NCBI GenBank assembly: GCA_033675265.1
Contig: JAUJYZ010000132.1
Span: 274,001 to 338,000 of the forward strand
DNA length: 64,000 nucleotides
Direction: 5' to 3'
Source: Actinostola sp. cb2023
Taxonomy: Eukaryota > Cnidaria > Anthozoa > Actiniaria > Actinostolidae
Part shown: positions 12,850 to 25,829 of the stretch, one piece after another
How positions within the stretch are numbered: position 1 is the first letter of the stretch
Layout of the letters: every line of letters begins with the position of its first letter
Position numbers and translations under genes: made by a program
The notes under the pieces: model-generated
Seen by the model: only the letters and a program-made list of their open reading frames with translations
What the model was told of the DNA's origin: nothing
Database searches by the model: none

Positions 12850-15023
12850 ATGATGAAGATCGCTTTGACATTGTGCCTTGTCGTGGTATTGACAACAACA
12901 GTCTTCACGTCTAGAGGTAGGAAAACTGGTCTCTCAAAGCTGTCAAGTGACATCATCAGTAGTGTGTAGGCGGTCGTGCAACTTTCTTTGCTCCCTGTAT
13001 GTTTTTGAATGCTAATGTGCACGCTTCACGTGCCATTTTTTCGTAAATTCACGACTAAAAAGAAACATTTAAGCCATTTCACGCACGTTTTTCTTGCAAA
13101 TTCACGGATCACGGTTTTATCTTTTGTTTATGAAGTGTTTTTCACGATTCACGCGCCATTTTTGGGCCAAATCACGCGTCACGTGTAACCCCTTTGCTAC
13201 CCTGTGTTGTATCAGTGCAATATGTTCTGTGCTCCTGTCAAAGAAACCGACGTACATTTATAAATTCATCTCTTTTCATGTTCTTCTTTTCCAGTTCCAT
13301 CGTTTGTACGATACTTCAGAGGATATCGACGCGGTACGTATATACTGTACTATATATATAGCCAGGTCACTTGGTAATCAGTACATACTGTACTATATAG
13401 CCAAGTCACTTGGTAATCAGTACATACTGTACTATATAGCCAGGTCACTTGGTAATCAGTACATACTGTACTATATAGCCAGGTCACTTGGTAATCAGTA
13501 TATACTGTACTATATAGCCAGGTCACTTGGTAATCAGTACATACTGTACTATATAGCCAGGTCACTTGGTAATCAGTACATACTGTACTATATAGCCAGG
13601 TCACTTGGTAATCAGTACATACTGTACTATATAGCCAGGTCACTTGGTAATCAGTACATACTATACTATATAGCCAGGTCACTTGGTAATCAGTACATAC
13701 TATACTATATAGCCAGGTCACTTGGTAATCAGTACATACTGTACTATATAGCCAGGTCACTTGGTAATCAGTACATACTGTACTATATAGCCAAGTCACT
13801 TGGTAATCAGTACATACTGTACTATATAGCCAGGTCACTTGGTAATCAGTACATACTATACTATATAGCCAGGTCACTTGGTAATCAGTACATACTGTAC
13901 TATATAGCCAGGTCACTTGGTAATCAGTACATACTATACTATATAGCCAAGTCACTTGGTAATCAGTACATACTGTACTATATAGCCAAGTCACTTGGTA
14001 ATCAGTACATACTGTACTATATAGCCAGGTCACTTGGTAATCAGTACATACTATACTATATAGCCAGGTCACTTGGTAATCAGTACATACTGTACTATAT
14101 AGCCAGGTCACTTGGTAATCACAATAGATTCGTTTTCATACGAATCACTACTAAACACGAAGTGATGTTTCAAGCTTACGTCGATCGTGTAGTTTTGTAA
14201 ACCATTAATTGTAAAAAGTAATGTTTGCTTTCTGGTTAAACAACCGTCATATCAACGCGTGATAGCTGAGAATTGTTAGTTACTGCGGTTTAACTCAAAG
14301 TCTTACGATTGTTTTGGTTCTACCACAGGTAACATAGGAAGCGTATGTGGAGCTAACTGTGCGCGAAGCTGTGCTCCTTCGTGTTCTAGTTCCTGCTGCG
14401 CTCAAGCTTCAGTGAGTCCAGCTATGGCTGCACCCATGCCCCCACCCATGCCCCCACCCATGGCCCCACCCATGGCTCCATTGATGCCTGCACAGCAACA
14501 ATGTGCTCCACAATGTGCAGAGTTTATGACGATGGCTCCACCAGCATCGATATGTCCTGACCCATGTATGCAAACTGGATGCTGCGGACCTGCACCTCCA
14601 CCACCACGAAGACTGCCACCTCCACCATGCCCACCAGGATGTCCTACAGCTTGCTATCCAAGATGCAGCCAGAAATGCTGCAATCCACCTCCAATGCTGC
14701 CACCAATGCCGCCACCAATGCCCCAGACACAATGTCAACCATCATGTGCTCCAGCTTGTTGCGGGGGATCACTGATGGGAATGCCCCCTCCACCCATGCT
14801 ACCTCCACCACCACCTATGCCCATGCCTATGCCTATGCCTATGCCCATGCCTATGCCCATGCCTATGCCTATGCCTATGCCTATGCCTATGCCTATGCCT
14901 ATGCCCATGCCTATGCCCATGCCTATGCCTATGCCCATGCCAATGGAACCGCAATCCTGCCCTGCGCCATGCGCTAGATCTTGCGCACCAAGATGCAAAC
15001 CAGAGTGTTGCGACAGAAAGTAA
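12850..15023 (+). CDS. collagen-less minicollagen-CRD protein with Met-Pro tract
   Basis: Predicted secreted nematocyst wall or tubule protein of 266 residues from exons 12850-12916, 13295-13333 and 14329-15023, both introns phase 1. The start is followed by a hydrophobic signal peptide (MMKIALTLCLVVVLTTTVFT). Exon 2 encodes a short basic propeptide ending YRR, as minicollagens end theirs with a dibasic site. A canonical CRD follows at residues 42-59 (C-x3-C-x3-C-x3-C-x3-CC). Then come an Ala/Met/Pro linker, a split CRD, another complete CRD (CPPGCPTACYPRCSQKCC), a half CRD, about 22 Met-Pro dipeptides (about residues 197-242), and a second canonical CRD at 246-263 ending CCDRK. No Gly-X-Y collagen repeat is present. 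CRDs of this pattern form intermolecular disulfides that harden the capsule; the role here is inferred from that family. Nearest known relatives are minicollagens and Hydra proline-rich nematocyst proteins. Confidence 0.85.
13334..14120. repeat. 39-bp intronic minisatellite, about 20 copies
   Basis: Nearly identical 39-base units (containing GCCAGGTCACTTGGTAATCA) fill intron 2 of the CRD gene, starting almost at the splice donor (13334). The unit is a multiple of three without stops, so both strands show long open frames with a 13-residue periodicity. These are not in the frame of the flanking exon. Confidence 0.95.
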
Positions 15024-15265
15024 ATATCGTGCGAACTGTTAAACATGCATCCTTCTACTGAATGATAATCACAACTACGCAACTACAAGCAATTATGGAT
15101 GCTTTTACCAAAGTTTGGCACTTTAATTCTTCTGAAGATTGCTTCTTAACGGAACAATGCATTACCATTACAATATCGATATAAAAGGCGGCATTATTAA
15201 AAAGCACCGAAATCAGAACGTTATCTTGTAAATAAGACATTTACATAGATCAAATTTAACAAATT

Positions 15266-15436
15266 TACGATAGTTTCGCGTGGTATGTCCTCTTATTTAC
15301 CACGGTTGGCGTCATCGAATCGTCAAAATTGTTGTGGATTCACGAGGCGTAGCCGAGTGCATCCACTTAACAATTTTGACGATGAGATGGCGCCAACCGT
15401 GGCAAATAAGAGGACATACCACAAGAAACTATCGTA
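15266..15436. mobile_element. palindromic hairpin element
   Basis: Arms of about 68 bases starting TACGATAGTTTC are near-perfect reverse complements, with a short GC-rich loop (GAGGCGTAGCCGAG). A third copy of the sub-motif GTGGTATGT.CTCTTATTTACCACGG occurs at about 15552-15577, so the unit is repetitive. Confidence 0.8.
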
Positions 15437-16303
15437 AGTTTGTTTTTTACCACAACAGAGGGAGAAAACATCCGAAAACGCCGATAAATTTTGAAAGAAA
15501 AACTGATTCAAGCGCGCGCTAGATCCGTGCGCGAGCGAACACGCATTGCCGTGGTATGTACTCTTATTTACCACGGCTCTAAGCCAATCAGAGAGCGAGA
15601 AACTGACTAGTTGTGGTAAAAACAGGTATCGAAATCATTGAACATTTTGAGAATATGGGAAAATACAACAAGGAACCGAAACATAAAACATATGTAATGG
15701 ATTTGCCCTATATCACCATCGCGCATCAAAACAATCCATCGTTTGAACGATCATTGTCGTAGGAGTGGGACAAAACACCAATAACACTAAGAAAATCGCT
15801 ATTAATGCATTTTGAAGAACGTAGAAAAGCGGCAGCAGCCATCAAACTACAGTAAATACTGTAGGATAAACATCGATACATACGATATTTGGAAACCAGA
15901 ATTGATATTGTTCTTGGCGATTCTGTCCCACTCAGTGAATATGAAATGGAAGTGTATATATTTTAGTATTTGAATTTTTGACTGGAATGTATAAGTATCT
16001 GTACGTATGACTTTGCTGGTGATTGGAGAGAACACATTTGTTTTAATAATTAATAATTAAGGGGAAATTACTTGGTCGGTTGCTTGCTGGACTATAAAGA
16101 TGTTGACTAGAACTAATATAACAGAAGATGAAAATAAAGCAAATTCAACTGACTCTCACACTTTAAGGCGTGGTTTACACTGGTCATACGCAAGCATAAT
16201 AATATATATCTAGCATTAGAAAGCGCGCGCAGTATATGCACGTGACTATTAGACATTGCAAAACATGAGCATACAGCTATTTCAAAAAAGGTTGGTGAAG
16301 AAA

Positions 16304-16602
16304 TACTTTTGTCTCTGACTTTTTAGTTCTTTTTATTTATTAAGACGTTTCGACTGTAAATCAACAGTCTTCATCAGATGGTTAGTAAGAAACTGCGCAC
16401 GATCGCAACGCTGGAAATGACTACATTGGCATTCCAGATGTTTACCGCGCGATAGAACTGAATACTGGCACGAGCACGCGCTCTCGTAGTATTTTTTGAA
16501 ATATATCCGCGCGCGGTTTCTTGCTATCCAACTGATGAAGACTGTTGATTTACAGTCGAAACGTCTGAATAAAAAACAACTAAAGTCAGAGACAAAAGTA
16601 TA
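16304..16602. mobile_element. TIR element inserted into the older repeat
   Basis: Left arm ATACTTTTGTCTCTGACTTT and, further in, AAGACGTTTCGACTGTAAAT; the right end is the reverse complement. The 11-base word GGTTGGTGAAG is present both before the left arm and after the right end (about 16291 and 16650). It looks like a duplication or the repaired host repeat. Confidence 0.7.
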
Positions 16603-16767
16603 TCGTCAATTTAAAACATGAATCCTGACTGCAAGTTCAACATTTTTTAAGGTTGGTGAAGGTTTTGTTGCATCTTGCATCTTGCATACCAAGCCCAAAA
16701 TGTATTGTGGATCAAAAATTATGTAAATAATGTCAGCATGCACATACAGAAGAAAATATGCTGCCGC

Positions 16768-17080
<313 letters not shown>

Positions 17081-17240
17081 TATTTATCCACGTTAACGTC
17101 ACGTTAAGAGCAAAAGCTCGTTCAAAATACGAACGTGTAAAAATACAAGATGAACTATGATAAATCTATATAAAAATACTATATATAATATGCTACTTAA
17201 CTAATATGATTGAATAAATTGATATATTGATATATGTTAA

Positions 17241-18870
17241 CAAGAGACCATAAGGGACAGAGAGGGAGTCTCGCGCTATTCTTGGGATATCTTAATTTCA
17301 ATAAATCTATTTTTAGAATGCGGACGTCTGAGGAAATTAACTTCCGGTTCAAAGTAGATGGCGGCTAAGATCTATCTTACTCTATCCCGGCGAAATAAAA
17401 CCATGTTTTTGTTTTGTTTTTTGAATTTCATTACTTTTTATAAATGGATCGGATAATTTATAGATTATTAGACTTTTGAGACGGCAGTAATGAGTCAGAT
17501 GATAACAAAGAAAATGTAAATTTCCCGCGGAAAGAAACTAGTGAATGCTTTTTGTCAACAACTGCTTCTTTCATCTGCACCAAAATGTATAATTCTTCTT
17601 CCATTTGAGACCTGCTTTCTGATCAGTGTTATTTTTCGTTTCCCTTTCTTTGCTGAGAGAGTGTCTTTCCCAAGTTTAATTTGGCAAAGTGCTGCACCAG
17701 GCAGAAATTCGGTATAAACTAACATAAGCTTTATAAGCTTATTCGTTTCAGCATCAGCTGATTTGAGAAATAATATTACTTGATTCTGACTGAGCAAAGT
17801 CATAAACAAGGGAATACAATATACCGGTGATGCGGCCTCTATTTTAAATGGTGCTCGATGGATAACAAAGTAATTTTGAATGGTTTTGCGCTCAACTTTT
17901 TATTTTCACTGAAGCGGCCATAAAAGCCAACTTGTCGGACTCAGTGAATCCAGTAAACGTTGAATCAAAACTTGAATGACGTAAACCGTAGTTTTTGCAG
18001 AGATTTCAAGTCATTCAGATGCCGTTATGCACACAAAAAATATTCACAATCCATTTTTAAGTCATTTTAGGTAAAGAAAATACACAAGCACACAACAAAC
18101 ACGCTTACTTTCACTGCTTGTTTGATTCACTCGTGACTCGTCTTGTCGCTCATCATCATGTTTCACGGCAAATTTATTTTTGAATAGCCTTATGAAAACT
18201 CTTCAAACGCCACAACGAGAATTACAAGATACCACTAAACCACGTCCAAGAATAAATTGAAGTCACTTTCTGACGAAATAGTTTGACGAAAGAGACGAAA
18301 ATACGTCTTTGAAAGTCTTCGGCGAAGCCGGTAGCTTTGCATCCACACGCTACAACAATCAACAGCCTTTTTGGAAAACCAGCGATTTTCACGACTTTAT
18401 CCTTAGATTTTCCATCGGATTTAGTCTTTAATGCACGTTCAAATCGATTACATCTATTCTTGGGAATGTTTTTCTTAATTGTTCAAGGCAGAACAGCAAG
18501 AAGAAAGTACAAACAGCGACCTTCTTCATGCAGCGACCTTCTTGTTGAGTTGGCAGTAGCCGTTTTCGGCGTTTAGTTTTTGTTCATTCAATTTCCTTCA
18601 ATCCTACAGACCACAACACAAGGCGACTTTTGTACTCTGTTCGAACTTAAACAACTCCTTTCCATATAAAATAAACTCTTGCGATGCTTTTCTGATGATT
18701 TCAGTCAAATTCAGAGTCAAAATACTCGGCCTAAAAAAACAATTTTTACATCTGCTTGAACCGGAAGTTAATTTCCTCAGACGTCCGCATTCTAAAAATA
18801 GATTTATTGAAATTAAGATATCCCAGACCCTATACTGGAAGACTCCCTCTCTGTCCCTCATGGTCTCTTG
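17241..18870. mobile_element. foldback DNA transposon, CAAGAGA termini, 7-bp TSD
   Basis: Ends CAAGAGACCATAAGGGACAG and its near reverse complement (18851-18870). TIRs of about 120 bases include AATGCGGACGTCTGAGGAAA. It is flanked by ATGTTAA on both sides. The interior has only short unsupported frames, so it is non-autonomous. Related by termini to elements at 36947 and 53056. Confidence 0.85.
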
Positions 18871-19638
18871 ATGTTAACTAATACAAATTTTGAACAAATT
18901 TTGAATTTTGGTTAGCTCCATATTGCGAAAACAAAGTTTGGGAAAATTCCCAGAGTCCATATTGTTGTGACCTTTCGCTGACTCCATTCACATCGCCCAT
19001 AGTGTATTTCGGGCTTGGTATGCAACATGCAAGATGCAACAAAACCTTCACCAACCTGTTTTGAAATAGCTGGGCGTCTCAATATTTGGCCTGGCATTGC
19101 GGCAGATCGACTAAGGAACAACTTGGAGCAGGATCAAAAACATAAAGTGCGAAGCATGAAAAACCCTATTTTCAGTTTATCAAAAGCTGAATCGGCTTCT
19201 TCATTTAGAAATGTGACAATTAACAGTGCGATTGCACGAGACAACCGTTCCATAATCAACACAATAAGTATTACACACTTAACGAAATGTTATAACTTTT
19301 ATTTTCACAACATAACTTGGCGCAATAAGAGCAGGATTGAACAACACTCAAGTTTACTTCTAAATTACACGTCCCAGTATGTCAAATAAAGAACAAATTG
19401 TTGGTAAGACACGGCCTGGCACAGTTATTTACAAAGAGTTGTTTTTCCATCTTCAACGTCATCTTCACTAACTAAAATGTTCATCACATCGTCAGTCGTC
19501 TTTCTTCAGTTCCAATCCAGCACCTAATTCTATAAGGTCTTTGCAAGTAAAACAAAGGTTTCTGTAGTACTTTGTACCAGTCTTCATTGATCGATCCAAA
19601 GTCCACAGGACTGATAGGAATTCGTCGTTTTGTCAAAT

Positions 19639-20767
19639 TTACTTTCCAACGCATGCTGGTACACATGCTGGTGCACATGCAACTGGGCATGGTGGTGGTG
19701 GTGGAGGTGGAAAGTGATGGACGTGTTGGTGGACAGTCTGGACGGTGTGGCATGGTGGTGGGCATGGTGCTGCTGGAGGTGGTGGTGGTGGTGGTGGAGC
19801 TGGGTGTGTCAGGTGAGTAAAGACATGTGAGTGGGTCTCAACTTGCATTGGTGGTGGAGCTGGCATTGGTGGTGGTGGTGGGCCTGGAGGAGATGCATGA
19901 TATTGGATGGTGTGTGTGACCTGATGCTGGTGGCATGGTGGTGCACATGGTGCTGCAGGTGGTGGAGGTGGTGGTGGAGGAGCTGGGTGAATAACGTGAG
20001 ACACCTGGTGTTGGTGATGTTGAACAATCATTGGTGGTGGTGGTGGTGGTGGTGGTGGTGGAGGAGGAGGAGGTGGTGGTGGTGGACAGCAACTCACTGG
20101 GCAGGCTGGTGCGCATACTGGTGGAGCACATGCGCCAAAACATTTCTTACTTCCTGTTGAAAGAATGGACAACAATGAAAAATTAATAAGAACTGTTGAG
20201 TCACGCACTTCAGGCTTGCTCGGGTATTCATAATAAAACTGATAATATCCCAGCATCCTTCATATTCGTGACTTGCCACTTTGCAAGCAATCAAAAAAAA
20301 AAAGAACATGTAAATTTGTTTAGTGATAGAGTAGATGTTTGTGTTGCTACCTGTTTAGGTAACGGGTAACCATGACAAACATAGTTCGATACAAAACTAC
20401 TTGATGCTTTAAATATTTCATGACCACCACACGGGTCATCAAATTAACGTTTTTTATCGTTTCTTTGACCCTTGGTCTGATATTACTTCTACACATCCCA
20501 GGCAATTTTTATATATGATAACATTTAAAACGGTTCAAACATCGTAGATATTACTATAATGTTTGTGCTTCCACCCACTGTTGCAAGAGCTTTGCAACTC
20601 TGATGAATTGTTTATCTTATTTAGCAATAAAGATGTTCTTTATATTTACTAGGATGATTGATGAGTTATGGTATATAACTGAAGATTGTACACGTACCTT
20701 TGACGTTCTTGGCCTCCGTACATACGGCAACAGCCACAATGGCTAATATAATCAGTCGCAAATCCAT
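19639..20767 (-). CDS. Pro/His-rich minicollagen-CRD protein with incomplete C-terminal CRD
   Basis: 194 residues from exons 20698-20767 and 19639-20153, joined in phase 1 (donor GTACGT, acceptor CAACAG). The first exon is a signal peptide (MDLRLIILAIVAVAVCTEA) followed by KNVK. GSKK then leads into an N-terminal CRD at 28-46 (C-x3-C-x4-C-x3-C-x3-CC). After it come a long polyproline run and modules that alternate His with aliphatic residues (VSHVI, VTHTIQYH, HVFTHLTH), each followed by PPPPPPPPAAPC and a half CRD (CAPPCH, CPPPCH). The end has only four cysteines (179, 183, 187, 191) and stops at VGK, so the usual terminal CC is missing. A signal peptide, CRDs and lack of Gly-X-Y match the neighbours. 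Function as a disulfide-linked nematocyst structural protein is inferred. Confidence 0.8.
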
Positions 20768-20771
20768 TATT

Positions 20772-21326
20772 CTGATAACAAGATGCAAAAATATTAATCC
20801 AGGTATAGAACTTCATGTCATCAGAGTTAACAATTAATAACTAGTGAGATTATCTTTGTTTCTGTGAATATGAACTAGGAAAATCATTTATGTCATTTAC
20901 ATTTACTCTTTGTAGTTACACAAGGTTTTGTTCAGGATCTTATCATGTGATAAGTACGAGTTGAGTTCATATCGCCATTCCGCGTGTCTGAACAAGTGAA
21001 CCAAACATTAAGTCATTCACTTATTTGGATCATAAGCTAAAGAAATGACACAATTCCTTAGTTTGATACCAGAAGAGAAAATGTTAATAAAAGAAGATAA
21101 AGAAACATAATGTTCCTGAATTGGTAAAATAGTTTTCTAAGAAACGTATTTTTCATCCAAGTTACATGTATAGTTTACTTTCCTTCGTAAATAACGGGGA
21201 AAAAGAAAGATCCTGGTGTACGTTTTCAGTTGAACATTACAATTGATCATTGTTACAGCCATATATAAGTAAGTATCTATAATATATTGCTAGATATTGG
21301 ATAAATCCACATCAAATCCCACTCAC
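20772..21326 (-). other. probable 5'UTR intron of the second CRD gene
   Basis: On the minus strand, donor CTAG|GTGAGT is at 21327/21326 and acceptor GTTATCAG ends at 20772, four bases before the ATG. The position relative to the ATG matches the other CRD genes. Confidence 0.45.
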
Positions 21327-22658
21327 CTAGTACAGTTTCCTCACAGGACTGGTGCAACTACCAAGTACTTTCGCTCTCAATTAAGTTCCCTGCGGAAGTC
21401 TATTTCGGGTCTTGGTTATGATTGGCTAATATCAATTACTCATGTGTGTAAATTCCATAAATGGACAATGTTATGGTTGATCACAAGTTTGCAGGGCCAG
21501 GTCATCTGATGAGATTCAGGGTCACGACTGAGGGAATTAACTTGTCTATTATTTATAAATGCACCTGTTGTTTCTCCAGTTGACCACTCATAATCTCCAT
21601 AGGAAACTTGTACCATATTTATTAGTCTTTCATAATGTCTTTTTGCTGTAAACACAAAAGATAATTTTGACATGGAATTCGATATTCTTTGTTTTTATTG
21701 CTTTCTTCTTCTGATTTTAGTGGCTGAATACGTTAAATGTTGGATTCAATACAAGACACGGTGTCAACTATAGAACAACAACCCCCAGTGCCTTGATCTT
21801 GTGTATTTGCCCAATAAATAAATCACAACCCTGTGCAGTGTCAATGGATTGTGTGGCAAGGATTCATGCCTGAATCGGTTTACTGGTAAAACCTACCACA
21901 TAGAAAACCCAATTACAAATAACATCTTCTTTTACTATCAGTAAATAGAGTGAGTAAGTAAATATGTCTGAGTGAGAAGGGGGAGAGTATTTCATAGAAT
22001 ATCCTCACTAAACAGAAGTGAATTTGTGTCAGCAGACTCAGTCTCTTTTCCATTCTAATACTGAACCACCCATGGATCTCTGGAATGTTTTGTGAAACAA
22101 ATTCTTTTTATTCTCTTATACCAGTTCGCCCGACAAAGAGTACCTTAATTGTTTATGAATATAACATAAGAAACAACTGCTTGCCTGATAGTTGGAACCA
22201 GTTTTAATGTTTTCTAGTCCGCACACAATCCTTCTAACAAATGAACTTTTCATTTAGTAATCTCTCTCCCTATTATATGCATGTGTTTTTGTTCAAATAG
22301 TAATAGTAACAATGACAATTTTTTATTTAGTACCAGGTAGTGCCATAGCTATATATAAAATACACAAATTTAGCTTTTTTGTGTACAAGCTTAACTGAAA
22401 TAACCATAGGGGATAGAGTAGACTAGTCAGTTAGCACTAATACGTCTGATGACAATATGGTTTTCGGTCATTGAAAAAAAGAAATATATTGACAAAAATT
22501 TAGAATATGGCAAAGATTGGTGATAGTACATGCTGACTGGTACCTGAAGCAAATCAGTTTTGCCAAAATGCCGATAATATACACATGCATGAAACGCAAC
22601 GAAACATTGTCGTTTTCCGTCAAAGAAAGGTTTATCGATAGATAGATGGATAGACAAC

Positions 22659-22873
<215 letters not shown>

Positions 22874-23414
22874 TGTTGCTGCATGCCATCAATTGAATTT
22901 TGGATAGCGATTTATCCAAAGGATAATACTAACTGTTTATAAAAGATAATACTAACTGCTATATTTTCTTATAAAAACTGCTGCAGGTCAAAGGGAGTTT
23001 CTAGGAACAGTAGGAAGGTTCCCGTTACATCCACGAGGTGCAAGCCAGCCGCGAATAACAGTCAAAACGTACGCAGATGTCAGGTCGACCGGCAACGGCT
23101 TCCTTTATTCTCGTCCTCTCGTTTTCAACAAACATGGTACTTAATAAAAATACTTATGTATGTATGGACCGTTTGTTTGACTATGATTTGCAACGCTTTC
23201 ATTTTTGCCTTCTCCACTTTATAATCACCCTCGACCCTCATAACCTTTGTAAATGCGGAACCCCCTCGCTCTCAGCTTCCTTCATCTTCATCGTCATTGT
23301 AATCATGATAACAGTGATACCAAAAACCACCAACGATTACGTGGTATTTTATATGTAACCATTTCAGAAGCCTTGTTGCATATCACAGTTCCTGGTAAAA
23401 CTAACTTTTGCATA

Positions 23415-23866
23415 CAGTAAAAACCCGCATATAAGAAACTGCAGATCAGTTAAGAACCTCCAGGCTGAAATTTAGCAGAAATATTATAATTACTATACAG
23501 TTGGGTTGTCAATGTTTAGTGTGAATATTAGACCTTTCAGATTCAAAAGTTCACTAATTAAAACAAAATGTAAGGAAATACACCATACTGTATCAGGAAC
23601 AATTGTTTTTTTTTGCCCTGTAAATAAGAACCTGTTAAGAACCTATTCTGCCTGATTTCTCACTAGACACCCAATATATAAGAACCATTTCAGCCTGATT
23701 TCTCACTAGACACCCAATATATAAGAACCATTTCAGCCTGATTTCTCACTAGACACCCAATATATAAGAACCATTTCAGCCTGATTTCTCACTAGACACC
23801 CAATATATAAGAACCATTTCAGCCTGACTTGGAAAAATAGGGGTTCTTTTATGCGGGTTTTTACTG
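23415..23866. mobile_element. Tc1/mariner-type MITE with TA duplication
   Basis: Ends CAGTAAAAACCCGCATATAAG and its near reverse complement, flanked on both sides by TA (23413-23414, 23867-23868). The right part contains four tandem 43-base units. Confidence 0.85.
23652..23826. repeat. 43-bp tandem repeat inside the MITE, four copies
   Basis: Each unit contains CCTGATTTCTCACTAGACAC and ends ATAAGAACCATTTCAG. The ATAAGAAC word is shared with the terminal repeat, so the array looks like amplified sub-terminal sequence. Confidence 0.9.
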
Positions 23867-24405
23867 TAGCTAGAATTGTGAGTGCTAACAATCAGTGCAG
23901 ACCCCACGGAAGGTTCCTAACATGCTCACAGCCCGCAGTATCACTGTTTGATTTTAGAAGCAACGTTTATAGATGACGAGAAGACAAGAAGAAGAATCCG
24001 AGTAACAGCCTGGTTATTTGATCAATTCAATGACAGCCTAACACTGTTTGATTACGTTGAATTGAAAACACTTTCTCGTTACTCAGAAGTTTAAAATAAA
24101 ACAACACAAAGTCATGCAAGTAAATACTTCTAATAACTACTTTAATACACGTTCATTTACATACAATATTGCACGCTGTCACAAACTATGACGTGTCTGG
24201 TCGAACACGCTACAGAGTCTCTATAGTGTTATTAAAAGACTGTAAAGTACAATGTGTACAATGAATCCTTGTACATAACGGCTCCTCCAAGCTTCCCTAA
24301 ATTTGCTTATAGCAAAAGTAATATACAGCGCGTGGCAAGATTTTCAGCCAATAAAAATCTTGTCACGTAGTTTCTGTTCACGTCAAAATCATCGAGTCAA
24401 ACATC

Positions 24406-25524
24406 CTAACCAGATCGCTTCTTACAGCATGGGGCACCGCATGCTAATGGTGCTCCGCATGGGGGTGCGGCTGGGGCCATGCAAGCTGGGCCACATGGTA
24501 GTGGTGCCATGGGTATAGGTGCTGGCATTGCCATTGGCATTGCCATTGGCATTGCCATTGGCATGGCTGGGGCACATGGTGGGGCACATGGTGGTGGTGG
24601 AACGTATTCCCAGACGTGTTGCTGGCTCTGGATAACAGCTGGTGGTGGGGCTGGCATTGGTGCGGCGGGCATGGCTGGAGCCTGAGGAGCCTGGTGATGG
24701 ATGGTGTGGTGGTGGACGTTGTTCACGTGGGTGATCATCTGTGGTGGGGGTGGTGGGGGTGCACAACAGTATGTTGGGCAAGCTGGTGCACAAGCCATAG
24801 GAGGGGCACTACATGGATATCCACAAGGGTTGGCATCTCTTTTGACTGGAAGTAAAATCACATGCAATCAGAAACATAACAAACCAAAACCGTGAACTTA
24901 CGATGAGCGGCAAAGTGATTTTCAGAGGTAGGAATGTTATTTACGTTGTGATAACAGGTCAGTTGACTTGCCTTCTGGTACCAGTCAGATGTGTTTATAC
25001 GTACGAACAGAATAGTCCATTCATGGACTGATCATCTTTGAATTGTTTACGTAGCGAACAAGATTGCTTTAACGAAATCATCATTTATCTAACTTGATGG
25101 CGATTATGATATGACAATATATCAATACGACAATAAAGACTGTAGATATTCCAAAGGTTTACACGGGACAAAAATGATTCGTTTCTCTCATGTCAGAAAG
25201 TTGTTCAATTCGTTTCATTGTCTATTCAAACGTTAGCTTGCTACAATGATACAAATTCATCGCCAGCTCATTCGTAGCTTTTCAATAAAGTAAATTCGAT
25301 GAAGATGAACTTTATCATCGTATAACTGAATAACTTTGAATACCATTGTTTTAAATTACACCATCTTTTCACTATCGTTAGAATCTGAATTCATTGTATT
25401 TTAGCTTATTGGCTTATTGATGGCGTAAAGATAAACTGTATGAAAGTAAAAGGAATGACTTACCTATGGGGTTGGCGTTGACGCACACCACAACGGCTAA
25501 CAGTAGAAATTCTAGACGTGCCAT
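24406..25524 (-). CDS. minicollagen-CRD protein with Met/Ala/Pro and His linkers
   Basis: 166 residues from exons 25464-25524 and 24406-24845, phase-1 junction (donor GTAAGT, acceptor TTCCAG). Signal peptide MARLEFLLLAVVVCVNA is followed by a very short propeptide ending in the dibasic site VKR, the classical minicollagen arrangement. N-terminal CRD at 28-48 (C-x3-C-x6-C-x3-C-x3-CC). The middle contains ITHVNNVHHHTIHHQ, Pro/Ala/Met runs, a half CRD (CAPPC) and a repeated PMAM tract. C-terminal CRD at 138-161 (C-x3-C-x7-C-x5-C-x3-CC), then KKRSG and stop. No collagen repeat. Same strand and gene plan as its neighbours at 19.6 and 28.9 kb, consistent with tandem duplication. A structural nematocyst role is inferred. 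Confidence 0.85.
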
Positions 25525-25533
25525 TATATAAAT

Positions 25534-25799
25534 CTAGAAACACAAATACAATTAAATAAATCAAATTATGTATCAATATATATCACTACTGTTAAAAAAT
25601 ACTAGAAACATAATGATTCGAATAGATGATTACGAAAGTGGACGATCCAAACCTTGTTCAAGGTCAATCCCGTGGGAGGAATGAAATCTATTCTACAAGC
25701 GGTATGGCTATGGTAATGTACTTACACCAGACTATGTACGGTAATGACTAGATTGTACGTCCCAAATGAGAACTAGGAAAGACTGTGTGACTGGCTTAC
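25534..25799 (-). other. probable 5'UTR intron of the third CRD gene
   Basis: Minus-strand donor AAG|GTAAGC at 25800/25799 and acceptor GTTTCTAG ending at 25534, nine bases before the ATG. Confidence 0.5.
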
Positions 25800-25829
25800 C
25801 TTAAGTAAGAATGTTGACCACTAGAATGA

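Noticed and set aside
13350..14120. Possible CRISPR array
   Set aside because: Units are contiguous and identical with no unique spacers; the DNA is eukaryotic.
13094..14200. 368-residue open frame with a 13-residue repeat
   Set aside because: It reads the 39-bp intronic minisatellite in a frame different from the flanking CRD exons; the opposite strand is equally open.
14564..15082. Frames overlapping the CRD exon (Ala-Tyr/Ala-His or Gly-Ile/Gly-Met repeats)
   Set aside because: Shadows of the Met-Pro-coding repeat in other frames.
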